From Lineus longissimus (lineage: Eukaryota; Nemertea; Pilidiophora; Heteronemertea; Lineidae), in contig NC_088308.1 of assembly GCF_910592395.1 (NCBI RefSeq), forward strand, positions 9,997,001 through 10,061,000: DNA of 64,000 nucleotides, written 5' to 3'. The position numbers and the translations under genes are program-made. Positions 1 to 10,600 of this stretch are shown here, piece by piece (position 1 is the stretch's first letter; each line of letters starts with the position of its first letter). The notes under the pieces were generated by a model. That model worked only from the letters and a program-made list of their open reading frames with translations, made no database searches and was not told where the DNA came from.

Positions 1-339
1 TTTTAGATGGAGTGTCATACAGAAGACAATGTCATAATCCTTATATTAGCGAAGACAGGGTGACAGCTTGAAAATTTAGTGTCATACAAAGACAATGACA
101 CATCCTAATATTAGCAAAGACAACTCGATACCAAGTGTATTTCTAATCGCTATGTTACCAGGAATGCCACAGAGAGATGACACAGTATCTACAGGAAGGG
201 CAACGTTTGTGGGGTACAATTTATAACCGAATCATATTGACAACATAAGTTGCAAGCCACGCCAAATCTGAGAAGAACATAGAAAACCTAGCACACACAA
301 TCTGTGCCATGTGACCACACGCAGATTTCAAACAGGACG
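1..339. other. No gene seen; short diverged direct repeat
   Basis: Two diverged copies of a ~55-base unit (gtcatac.gaagacaatg...atattagc) lie at about 13-121. Nothing else was recognised before the tandem array. Confidence 0.5.
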
Positions 340-379
340 GGGCAAGCCTCGTCGGTGCTTGAAGAGACGAAGACTCCCA

Positions 380-1530
380 TTACACCTTGTGGGCTTGAAA
401 GCGACGTCTGTCCATCACGACAAGAGCGATGAGGGAGTCACAACCAGACCGAATCAGGTAGCCAGCTCAAACGTTCTTCTCATCCTGTGAGACAGAGCAG
501 ACGGGGGAGGTCAGATTCGGTCTGTAGGTGTCTCCCCATTAAACCTTGAAGGCTTGAAAACGACATCGGCCCATCACGGTAAGAGCGATGAGGGAGTCAC
601 AACCAGACCGAATCAGGTAGCCAGCTCAAACGTTCTTCTCATCCGGTGAGACAGAGCAGACGGGGGAGGTCAGATTCGGTCTGTAGGTGTCTCCCCATTA
701 AACCTTGTGGGCTTGAAAACGACATCGGCCCATCACGGTAAGAGCGATGAGGGAGTCACAACCAGACCGAATCAGGTAGCCAGCTCAAACGTTCTTCTCA
801 TCCGGTGAGACAGAGCAGACCGGGGAGGTCATATTCGATCTGTAGGCGTCTCAATTTTCCCACTACACCTTGGGGGCTTGAAAACTACGTCAGCCCATCA
901 CGGTAGGAGCGATGAGGGAGTCACAACCAGACCGAATCGGGAAGCCAGCTCAAATGTTCTTCTCATCCGGTGAGACAGAGCAGACGGGGGAGGTCAGATT
1001 CGGTCTGTAGGTGTCTCCCCATTAAACCTAGCTTGTGGGCTTGAAAACGACATCGGCCCATCACGGTAAGAGCGATGAGGGAGTCACAACCAGACCGAAT
1101 CGGGCATGGCAGCTCAAACGTTCTTCTCATCCGGTGAGACAGAGCAGACGGGGGAGGTCAGATTCGGTCTGTAGGTGTCTCCCCATTAAACCTTGTGGGC
1201 TTGAAAACGACATCGGCCCATCACGGTAAGAGCGATGAGGGAGTCACAACCAGACCGAATCGGGCATGCCAGCTCAAACGCCCTTCTCACCCGTTGAGAC
1301 AGAGCAGACGGGGGAGGTCATATTCGTTCTGTAGGCGTCTCAATTTTCCCATTACACCTTGCGAGCTTGAAAACGACGTCGGCCCATCACGGTAAGAGCG
1401 ATGAGAGAGTCACAACCAGACCGAATCGGGCATGGCAGCTCAAATGTCCTTCTCACCCGGTGAGACAGGAGAGGTCAGATTCGGTCAGTAGAAGTCTCAA
1501 TTTTCCCATTACAACTTGTGGGCTTGAAAA
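380..1530. repeat. ~160 bp tandem repeat array, about seven units
   Basis: The marker gggcttgaaa recurs at about 391, 550, 709, 874, 1037, 1197, 1363 and 1520, so unit lengths are 157-166. Each unit also has gatgagggagtcacaacc, gacagagcagacgggggagg and a tctgtaggtgtctcc block. Central units are nearly identical; the edges are more diverged, as expected for unequal exchange. Short open frames inside are repeat translations. Confidence 0.95.
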
Positions 1531-2162
1531 TTAAAGTTGCCCCAGCATCCAATCTGTTCCAGGAGGAAAAGATGAAAGGAGTCAACTTGAGCCGGAAACC
1601 AATCAAACAGTGTTCAGTGAACTTATCAGCGCATTCTGGTTGTGACATGGTGCCCCAAAGACAAATATGGAACAACCTGAAACTATGATAAACACCACAG
1701 GACCTCTTTATTGTGATAAAGACGATTTTCTATGCGACGTCATTGTCATTGTACTCAACTAGGCCCGGCCTATTGTTGAAGGGAACAAGCAGTAAATTGG
1801 TACATTTTCACTGCCAACGAAAATGCACTTTGTGGTATGTATTTCAATATTTGAATGGGGATCAGAAGAGCTGATCTTGACACAGCATTTGGATTAAGAC
1901 ATGGGATTACCCGCTTTTTCTTTTAAAAAAACACATCAAATGAAATAACGTTTGTAAGTATAAAAAGAAAAATTTATTCACCATCAACCTCAACAATAGT
2001 AAAATATCTAGTATTTAATAGTGTTACTATACTACTGTAATACAAAACTGCTGAACTCAAAATGAGAATATTCAGACTTTCCATAACCCAAAGAAACCCA
2101 CATTACAATAACTTCTACATTTCTCCCATTGTCAATATCAAAGAATATGGATGATATCAAAT

Positions 2163-2653
2163 ATATGTGCTGTTGGCAAGCATATACGCCGGAATAAATG
2201 GCAGCACATGTGGGAAATCAACAGATTTTGGGCAAAGCGATTTCCTTACACTTGCCAGATGGAGCAAACTTGTCATGCTAATAATTTTAGATGATGAACA
2301 AGAGCAAGAACATCTTCATCACCAGCTTGAATGACAGATTGAATATGATCTACCCCTGTTTACTGGTAAAAAGATTTCTACTATCTTTGTACTGAGCACA
2401 TCCAATATCCTCAAATGAGGCACCATTGATAGTAGAAACCTCATGTATTCAGGTGTAGTGAATATAAAATGAGAGTTGCAAATCCAAGCTACGTTCATTC
2501 AAACTAGCTATCTCTTCTGGTCAGTTTGCTACATCTAACAAGCATGGGAAAGTGAACTAACCTTAACTCCCTGTCAATTTCCCAGCTGGTGTCAATGTTT
2601 TTTTAACTCGCATCACCATTTTTACCGGTGTATATGCTTGCCAACAGCATATC
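2163..2653. mobile_element. Non-autonomous DNA transposon-like element, ~490 bp
   Basis: Terminal inverted repeats of about 35 bases share the core gctgttggcaagcatata, at 2169-2186 and in reverse near 2632-2650. No coding capacity inside. Confidence 0.7.
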
Positions 2654-3558
2654 ATTAGGTAATGCGCACATTATTTGATACTGATCAAATGGGGTGCATT
2701 CACTCATAACATACAGAGATACTTCAGAGAGTAAAAAATTCGCAGAAACAGAAGATATAGTGGTTTTGAATGCTTATGTTTATCAAACTGTTCACATGAA
2801 ATAGCACCGTCAATGACGTGTTGGTCACCTACATTGTATCACTGCAATAATTTTTTTTAAAGTATTTTTGAATGCACCGAGTATATTTTTTTGTGAAGAA
2901 AACATCTAGTCGGTTATAAACCGTCTCAATATATCTACCCGCTATGAAGAAGAAGTAGCTGGCCGAAACAACCTGAGGCTTCCAGTTCATGCTCATCTTG
3001 ACCCCTCAAGCCTTGGATCAACTCCGCCGACCCAGACTCCATTACACCAAGGGGAGGTAATGGACCGACTAACAGAATGGTTCCTGCTCAAACCTGCAAA
3101 AGTGGTAAATAATCACAGATTGCACTATAGAGTGTAACAATAAAAATTATACACTTCAGAAAATGGCTGTGCATTCTTCATCATATTTTATGGACACAAG
3201 GTAAACGTGTTGCTTGACTTCAGAAACCACACCATCTGACTAACCAAACTTGTAAGTCATTCACAATAGCTGTTCAGAGAAAAGGTGTCGAAAAGGACTT
3301 GCACCGGATTTGGGCTTGCATCACCATGCAGAAAACGAAATCACTGTGCCGTTCTTTCTCACTTCTTCTTTCGCGCAAGCCACTTTTCACACCCTTCTCG
3401 TACACCATGACCAATCGCCGAATACTGATTTTGATGCTGCAACTGTCCAGTCGGTACCTTCATAGAAATGCATTGTCAGAATTACTGGGTGTACCAAAAA
3501 ACAACTGCAGTCTTTTAAGTGTACCATTTTCATTGACACACCCTGTAGTGTATTCTAA

Positions 3559-3642
3559 TAGTCCAGTCAAATTATGACTAGACCCCCCACCACTATTCGC
3601 AATTAGTGGTGGTTAGGCCTTTTTCATATTTTGACTGGACTA
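3559..3642. repeat. 84 bp hairpin with nested palindrome
   Basis: Outer arms tagtccagtcaaa and its complement enclose an inner palindrome built on ccaccacta/tagtggtgg. Probably a tiny MITE or foldback relic. Confidence 0.6.
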
Positions 3643-5039
3643 AAAAAATAGACAACGTAAATATCACAGGTTAATGAGTACCCATTCTTGGTTTGTACTG
3701 GCTGATCATAGCAAATACCATCAGTTCAGAGATAACCTCAGTTACCCAACTCGTTGACTGGAGCTGGAAATGTTATTTAATCCCATGCAAATCCCATCTT
3801 GTGCACTAGCCGTTTAAGTGCATCACATTTTTAATAAAGTTTATCCATGAAAACATATCTCAATTGAGGATTTTGACTTGGTCTATCAAACACATTTTTA
3901 CAGGTGCTTCTTGACTGATACATGCTTTATGAAGTATGAATAAGTTTTTTCAATGAACGTGAATAGACTGTGGGTCATCGGCCCAGGAATGTTCAGCTGT
4001 GGGGCAAGCAGTTCAAAAGATAGGAAGTATTTGTCAAGTATAAATCAATCAATCAATCAATTTCAGCTTAACATTTTTGACAAATCTGCTCAGAGACTTC
4101 TTATACATTGTGGACAACAATTGGGGAAGACAACAAATTTTTCTAATCTAAAAAAAACCTTCCAGTTTCAGTATAATAATATTGGTAAGCAGAATATGCT
4201 TGACATGCATCACCCTGGAGAATGAAATAAATTTCAAGGTAAATTAACCAGCAGGTTTAATACTCTGTGGTGCACGCTAAAAATCCATCCATTCATATTT
4301 TACAATTTGTTCGCTTTCCATAGGACAAACCAGCAGTGAATTTTTCTCTTTATTTGATGCAAATCATGTTTGAAGAATCTTATCACCAGATGAACAAATT
4401 TCGTTGAAAGACTCAACAACGCATTTTTTCTAACTTCATTAATTAAATTTACCTTTCCCAGGACACGCACTCGGCAAACAGGAAGGCCTGATAAGATGCT
4501 TGGCAATGTTGGGAATTGATTCTCCAGGGTGTGCATGACTTTTCATGTCCTTGGCTGCTCCGAGGCCAGGACATGGCAATGATCTTGGTTACAAGTAGCT
4601 GCGAGTAGATTAAGCTGTATGGGGCCAATCATTTAGTAGTATGCATAAGTCTGGATTTTTAGATACATCTCCGCCTGCTCCCCATAAAATGGTAAAAATC
4701 TACAAGCACTTTTACCAGGGAGATGTGAAGCAATGCCAAAATTTTCAAACCCCTTCTATTCCCTTCCCACTCAGATGCATAGCACATACTACCAGATGGA
4801 AGGCTCCTATGGCGAAAAGTGCGAAAGTTGAAGTTAAATTCTAGTCGTACATTTAAAGTTACTAAGCGACTAAAATTATCATTTGCTACCATCATTTCCA
4901 ACTCCCAGGCATGGGGAACAGAATTTTGGAGCTGTTGACAATTGATTTTCACAAGCGTCTTAAAGTTTAACCTCTATCAAGAAAGTTTCACCGGCTACCT
5001 ACAAAAATAATGCCAAGGGCACTGTGCCCGCTTGGCAGT

Positions 5040-5600
5040 AGGAATTCGGGGGGGGGATGTTTTGGAATTCGGTAGAAACAAAAATATGTACTAATATATA
5101 TGATGTACCTTTAGTAGCTGCACCTATAGTAGAAATATGAGCATCATAGCTCAAGGGATATACATGTATACCTCAAAGGATATGGGAGCTAGACCAGTTT
5201 CAAGTTTTTCAGAAAAAGCCACCTAGTTGGCAAACTAAGAATCACATCGCACCAAAAATCGAACTCGACCTACATTTTAGGGTCATATACATACATATGA
5301 AAAATTGAAAGGATCCGTCCAAAACATGATGACGCCAGAGCGCTGACAAGGGCACCAATAAGGAATCAACCATTTTCCGCCATTTGACCAAGTTTTCCCT
5401 TTAAACAAGGCCAATTCAAACACCCGTATTATATATGATGTATCCTCAATAGATATACCTAAGATATAATTGGAGCACCCTAGCTTAAAGCATGATTAAC
5501 AAACAGTAATTTTTAGTTTTTTACAAAAAGCTCCCTGGTAGCCAAATGAGGAATCGAATTGCACTTAAAATCGAACTTGGCCTATTAAGCGGGCTAAAAC
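5040..5600. repeat. Diverged repeat with ~300 bp internal periodicity
   Basis: Two loosely matching halves share the blocks atatgatgtaycct, agaaaaagc(c/t)..c(t/c)(a/g)gt, and aatcgaactygrcct. Parts (acccgtat..tatgatgtatcc and gccatttgacc) recur at 34.7-35.3 kb, which suggests a dispersed family. Confidence 0.45.
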
Positions 5601-7383
5601 AACTTTGGCAATGGTAGCATGTATTTTGGTTGTCGTATCGCAGTTAGTCTGGCAAATGGAAGGGAGGACAGGTGATTACATAATACGCTTTTACCCCTGC
5701 TGCCTACTTGAACAACTTCAAAAGTAATCACCACCATTAATAGTTATGCCTGAGCAAAATCGCATACAATGATTTTGTCTTTAAGTGGAGACCGTTGTGA
5801 TTGATTGTAACATCATCTTGACCTGCAATTTTTTGAGATCGCTAAATCACTCACCCAAACCATTGACATTTTCCAACTCAGAAGCTGTTTTTTGGCCCAG
5901 GTAAGTAGCCTCGATTTTGGACCAATCAGAACAATGATCTCAGCAACTTCAGTTGTATCGAATTCTGAGCAACAATACGATTTGAAATATCCACGACAAC
6001 ACAATTTAAAATTGTGATAATTCATGTTTTGCCATGGCGCAGGGGAAACAGGTAGAGGAAAAGTACCTTAGAATTTGAGAAGTTAAAGCTAGTTTTTGTC
6101 TTGAATTTCTTGAATGAATTTCTGCCTACAACCCTGTGCCCATTAAACGGATTCTAAAAATACACTAACAATTGCATTAGTTGGTCCGTTGCCAAAACAG
6201 GCGACGAGGTTGGACAACGTGCGATCAGCGTTGACCTTTGCCCTCTTTAAGTTTTCAAACCAGCGATGTGATTGGGTCACGCACCCAGAGCGTGCCAAGA
6301 AAACAGGAAAATCGATGGAATCCGTCATGGGTTTGTGGAGCTCGATGGTAGTGATGCAAATGCATGAGAGTCGGGATGTACATGCGTAGTACCATAGGAG
6401 AATAAATTAACCTCTAGAAAATTGAAAATAATCTGTGATGCTATTTTGTTACCCTACTAAGTGATGAGCAATACGTCGGAAAGGGAAAATAATCAGAGCT
6501 GCCTGGGCGAGATCCGAGCTGCCTGGGCGGGATCTGATGATTAAATGACATATACTTCATCGACATTTTCCTGACAGTTCTAACAACAAATTTTATTCTG
6601 AACTCCCGACTTGATCAGCAGGACAGATGTTCTCTACCTTTCTCATTAACCTGAAAGAGAAAGAGAAAATTATGTACAGAAGTTTAAATCCTTTTCGGCA
6701 CTATAAAAAGATTTTTCAGGAAACCGACAACAGACGACATGTATATCAGCGGAAAAAATCTCACTGTCACTACTTAGTTAAGCTTATTACATTGCACGTA
6801 CGTTCAATTTGAATAAACTAAAAGGGCTGAGAGCCACTGCATATATCATCATGGTTCATCAACAAACTGTGGGAAAGCAACAGATTGCATCAAACAAATC
6901 TGTGACTGTGTGTTTTGATGAGAAAACCTGCAAAAATACCATATGATACAAACAGAGTGAAATATATGTTACATTGTCCATAAACTCAATACTACATGGA
7001 CCTTTGTGCTTTTGAACAACCGGGCCCTGGTGACTAAATACCAGATTTGATGTTCATGTAATACATTTTGTATATCATAAATATTAAATTTAGGCTTTTG
7101 TTCTTTGCAAGGTTTTGAGATATCTCATAAGTTTCTGATGTGAATATACCTGAGTACGGTGGCTACATTTTTACAGAACATACTTTGTAACAACTCTTAG
7201 ACGCTGTCCCCAGCTTCACTTAGACAAAGAAATCTCTCCATAAACGACAAAATAGTGCAGCATACTATTATAAATTATAAGATTTGGGGTGAGTCCCTGA
7301 CAAATTCATTTCCTGGGTGAACAAGTGTTGAATCTTGGTCCATGAAATATATGCCAAATGACGAACTCCTGACGGGTCGGCGA

Positions 7384-7401
7384 GGGGGGGGGGGGGGGGG
7401 G
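7384..7401 (+). repeat. Poly-G run, 18 bases
   Basis: Homopolymer G tract, one of several in the window. Confidence 0.95.
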
Positions 7402-7495
7402 TACAAGGTTGACACAATGTGCTGCTGCTGTAAATAATTACCATTGAGAGTAAAGAGTAAACTCTACTGACCCAAGTGAATATTGCTTTGATCAG

Positions 7496-7538
7496 CTAAG
7501 ACCAATGTCTATAAACATCATGAGAGTCAAGTGAAATA
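7496..7538 (-). pseudogene. Partial duplicate of the SLC39A11 3' coding end
   Basis: About 40 bases downstream of the true stop resemble the last codons of exon 7, about 67 bases away. Read in the matching frame they give LTLMMFIDIGLS then TGA, against [11 protein letters not shown] then TGA. No usable acceptor keeps frame into it, so it looks like a decayed micro-duplication and not an alternative end. Confidence 0.5.
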
Positions 7539-7563
7539 GACATACCTAACTGATATTCCTGGA

Positions 7564-7642
7564 TCAACCTAGACCAACGTCTAACGACATCATGACTAGG
7601 AAGCCTACTATCGTCCACCAGGAAGCTATTTTGCCATTGCCT
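7564..7642 (-). CDS. SLC39A11: SLC39A11 terminal coding exon 7
   Basis: After acceptor TTTCAG it reads [20 protein letters not shown], then DVGLG and TGA. It matches the vertebrate ZIP11 C-terminus and keeps phase with exon 6. It is too short to appear as an open frame of its own. Confidence 0.95.
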
Positions 7643-10600
7643 CTGAAATATGAAATTAATCATGAAATATACAATGGCAAAAAATTTCCCCAAAAAATCA
7701 CCATTTATATTACGGAGATGTTGAAATATTGTACAATGTTCGAATTGAATCCATTATGCACATGATACTACAGTGGAATCTCCTTGAGTTGAGACCTATT
7801 TGTTATTTGTTATTTCTATTCAATTTGACCATGGTAATCAAGACACTTCTCTATCAATGCATATGTTGTGGTCTTCCCACTGAAATTTGAAATTAGCCAC
7901 ACAAAATAAACAATAAGAAGACATTAAAAAAAAAACACACTATTTCGATGTTGAAATATTGTAGAACCCCATGAGATAATACAGTGGAATCTACCTTTAG
8001 TTGTGACCTCAGTTGGCACCTTCACTATGAGACATGTAAGACACCAATTTTGGTCCAAATTGGTCACTAATTCTGTTATCAACCTCTCTAGTAATGCGAT
8101 CATGTTGCCTGTTCTCAGAACAAAACCTCGGCTCAAATATGCATGGTCAAGCTGTCACAGGTTGACTGGGGCAAAGCTGGCATACACTCAATAGGTTTTT
8201 TTACGATACTGATATACAATACAGTGGAATTTCCCTTAGCGGACACCTCTCTAATAAGGACAACCTCTTTATTAAGGACACTAGTTTTGGTTGTTTCCAT
8301 TCAATTTGACCTCACTAATCAGGACACCACTGTATTAAGGACAGCACTTGTCAGTCCCGAGGGTGTCCTTAATATAGAGGTTCTACTGTATATGAAATTA
8401 AAGCTGACCTACCCTTGTTGAGCCTCAGGAATGATATCATCGACCACAACATAGATCATGGCACCAGCAGCAAAGGCAAGAGCATACGGGAGAATGGGCT
8501 CAGCCACTGAGACAGCAAAGGCACCAATCAAACCTGCTATTGGTTCAACCATACCACTTAATTGACCATACCTAGAATAACAAAGAATGAGAGGTATTAA
8601 AATTCAGGCTGCTTGAGGAAATGGAATAATCTCATTTTATAAAAAGCATTTTTTTTATTTTGCAAATTCCCTGTCCAAAATCTGCTTTTTATCGGGGAAC
8701 TATAGAGAGGAGGAGAGGGGCTAATTTGGCCATCTTCAAGTGACTAGTATACACAGTAAAGGGCCTTGGTCATGTCAGACTCATCACGAAATATATTCCT
8801 CGTACTAGAGGGAATCATTTCAACCTACTGTAAGATGTGAGAAACTCCTATTGGCGGCTTTGTGTAACTTTATCTTGCCGGCCTAGCTGCTGCCTATATT
8901 GTCCCTTTAAACTCTGAAAACCTCTAATTATGTGGTATGGCAAATTCTGTGCGCATTTTCCAATTTACAGATTTCGGGGGCCCTTGACTTCCTATCGATC
9001 CTTCCATCCATGAAATTATTGTAAAATTATGAAACTGAAAAATGGCTCTAAAGGTTGGTTTGGTTGCTTGCTGTGGTTCCAATAACACTCGTGTGAGTTT
9101 TGATACCTGGTTTGGTAGCCAAGAGCACCCAATGTAATTTAAAACTACGCACATACCAAAAACTTTTCCAGACAGAGAGTCCTGCTCCCCTCAATGGTAA
9201 ACTAACTGCCAGCCCCTCGGGGAAATTTTGGATACCTATACCAATGGCAAGATTCCTGAAAGACAAGGACAAGAAGATCACTGATCTGTACATGCAGAAG
9301 GACACTAACAGTGGAGCCAACCTCAGGACTGCGAGCCACAATATATAAAATCAGTTTATGAAATGAGAAATGGATGATTTGCGTGTCATAGTGCAAGTTT
9401 TTATGGAAGGTATGTGATATTCATAGTGGTAAACTATTGACGATATTTGAGACCAACACCGGCAAAAAGACACAATTTCATGAGCAGAATTAGTGTTGTT
9501 GATTCAACTTTTTCCAAGTCAAAAAATGTTTGTTTTCAGCATGAATGCCTCTCCATCACATATATTACATGTATAATCATTGATTCATTTCATTAAATGC
9601 TCTGGGTAATTTAAGATGTTTAAAATTCATCAACCTATTTTACCACTTTCTTTCAGCATCCAAACTGACCTAATTCACCTACCGTGCATTTTCAAAAGTA
9701 GCCTTTGACGACTTCCCAATCGCACCAAATCCGACCCCCACTGCAAGACCCTCAGGAATGTTATGTACAGTTATTGCCACAATTAAGAGTAAAATTCGCC
9801 GCCAACTAGCTGTGTTTTGCTTCTTTTCAGGCTCGGAGTAAATGCCATCATTTATCACAGAGTTTGGTGGAGTATCTGTCAAGCGGCGTTTTGTAGCAGT
9901 TGTTGTGGACATAGGGTAGACACCTGGAAATATTTTTTAGATTTAACAACAAAATACCAAAGTTATACTCTGCTGGAAAAATAATTATTCATTGCAAGCT
10001 AAAATAAAACTTCTTAACCAGTTGAATACCGGCGACAACAATAGTCGGTAGCTATTGAAGTCAAGTTTTTACCGCTGCACGGTTTTTTCGGTCGCTGCCT
10101 AATTATTTTCTGTACATAATTAGGTATAGCCTATCGTTATTTGATCGGTGTATGGAGTTGCTATGGGTTGTATGAAATGGCGTGAGAGCCTCTAGTTTGA
10201 CCTAAAATGTATAGATGGCGAAACTTTTGATTATTTTTGGCGCTGAATCAGGAAGCCTCTCAGAAGCACATGGGGTGTATCATGACTTTCTGGATCGTTT
10301 CTATTGTATTATTTTACGTTGAATATGAGCTCGTGGGCTAAGTTTGGGGTGAAGGAGGCAAAGGTTGATGTTATAGGACGTTGAAAATCCCGATAAGTAG
10401 TGATTGATTATCGATCAATATCGATCAGTAACTGGTCATATATAAATTTTTCATTGACAATAAAGAGAAGACATGGTTTGCAAAAAATCTGTTTTTTTCC
10501 TGTTCATATAGAAAATCACAAAAATCAATCAATCCATATTGGTGATTGATCACCAATTTACAGATATGAACTGGCAACCAATTCAAATCGATAGGCTTGT

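Larger units (their letters stand above)
1531..7563. other. Gene-free, A+T-rich region downstream of SLC39A11
   Basis: It contains TIR elements at 2163-2653 and 3559-3642 and a short (ATCA)n run near 4047. A diverged repeat unit at 5040-5600 is partly shared with 34.7-35.3 kb. A 21-base duplication (gagctgcctgggcg) lies at about 6495-6535, and there is an 18-G run. A possible SLC39A11 poly(A) signal (AATAAA on minus) lies near 6590. No convincing coding exon besides the SLC39A11 3' end. Confidence 0.6.
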
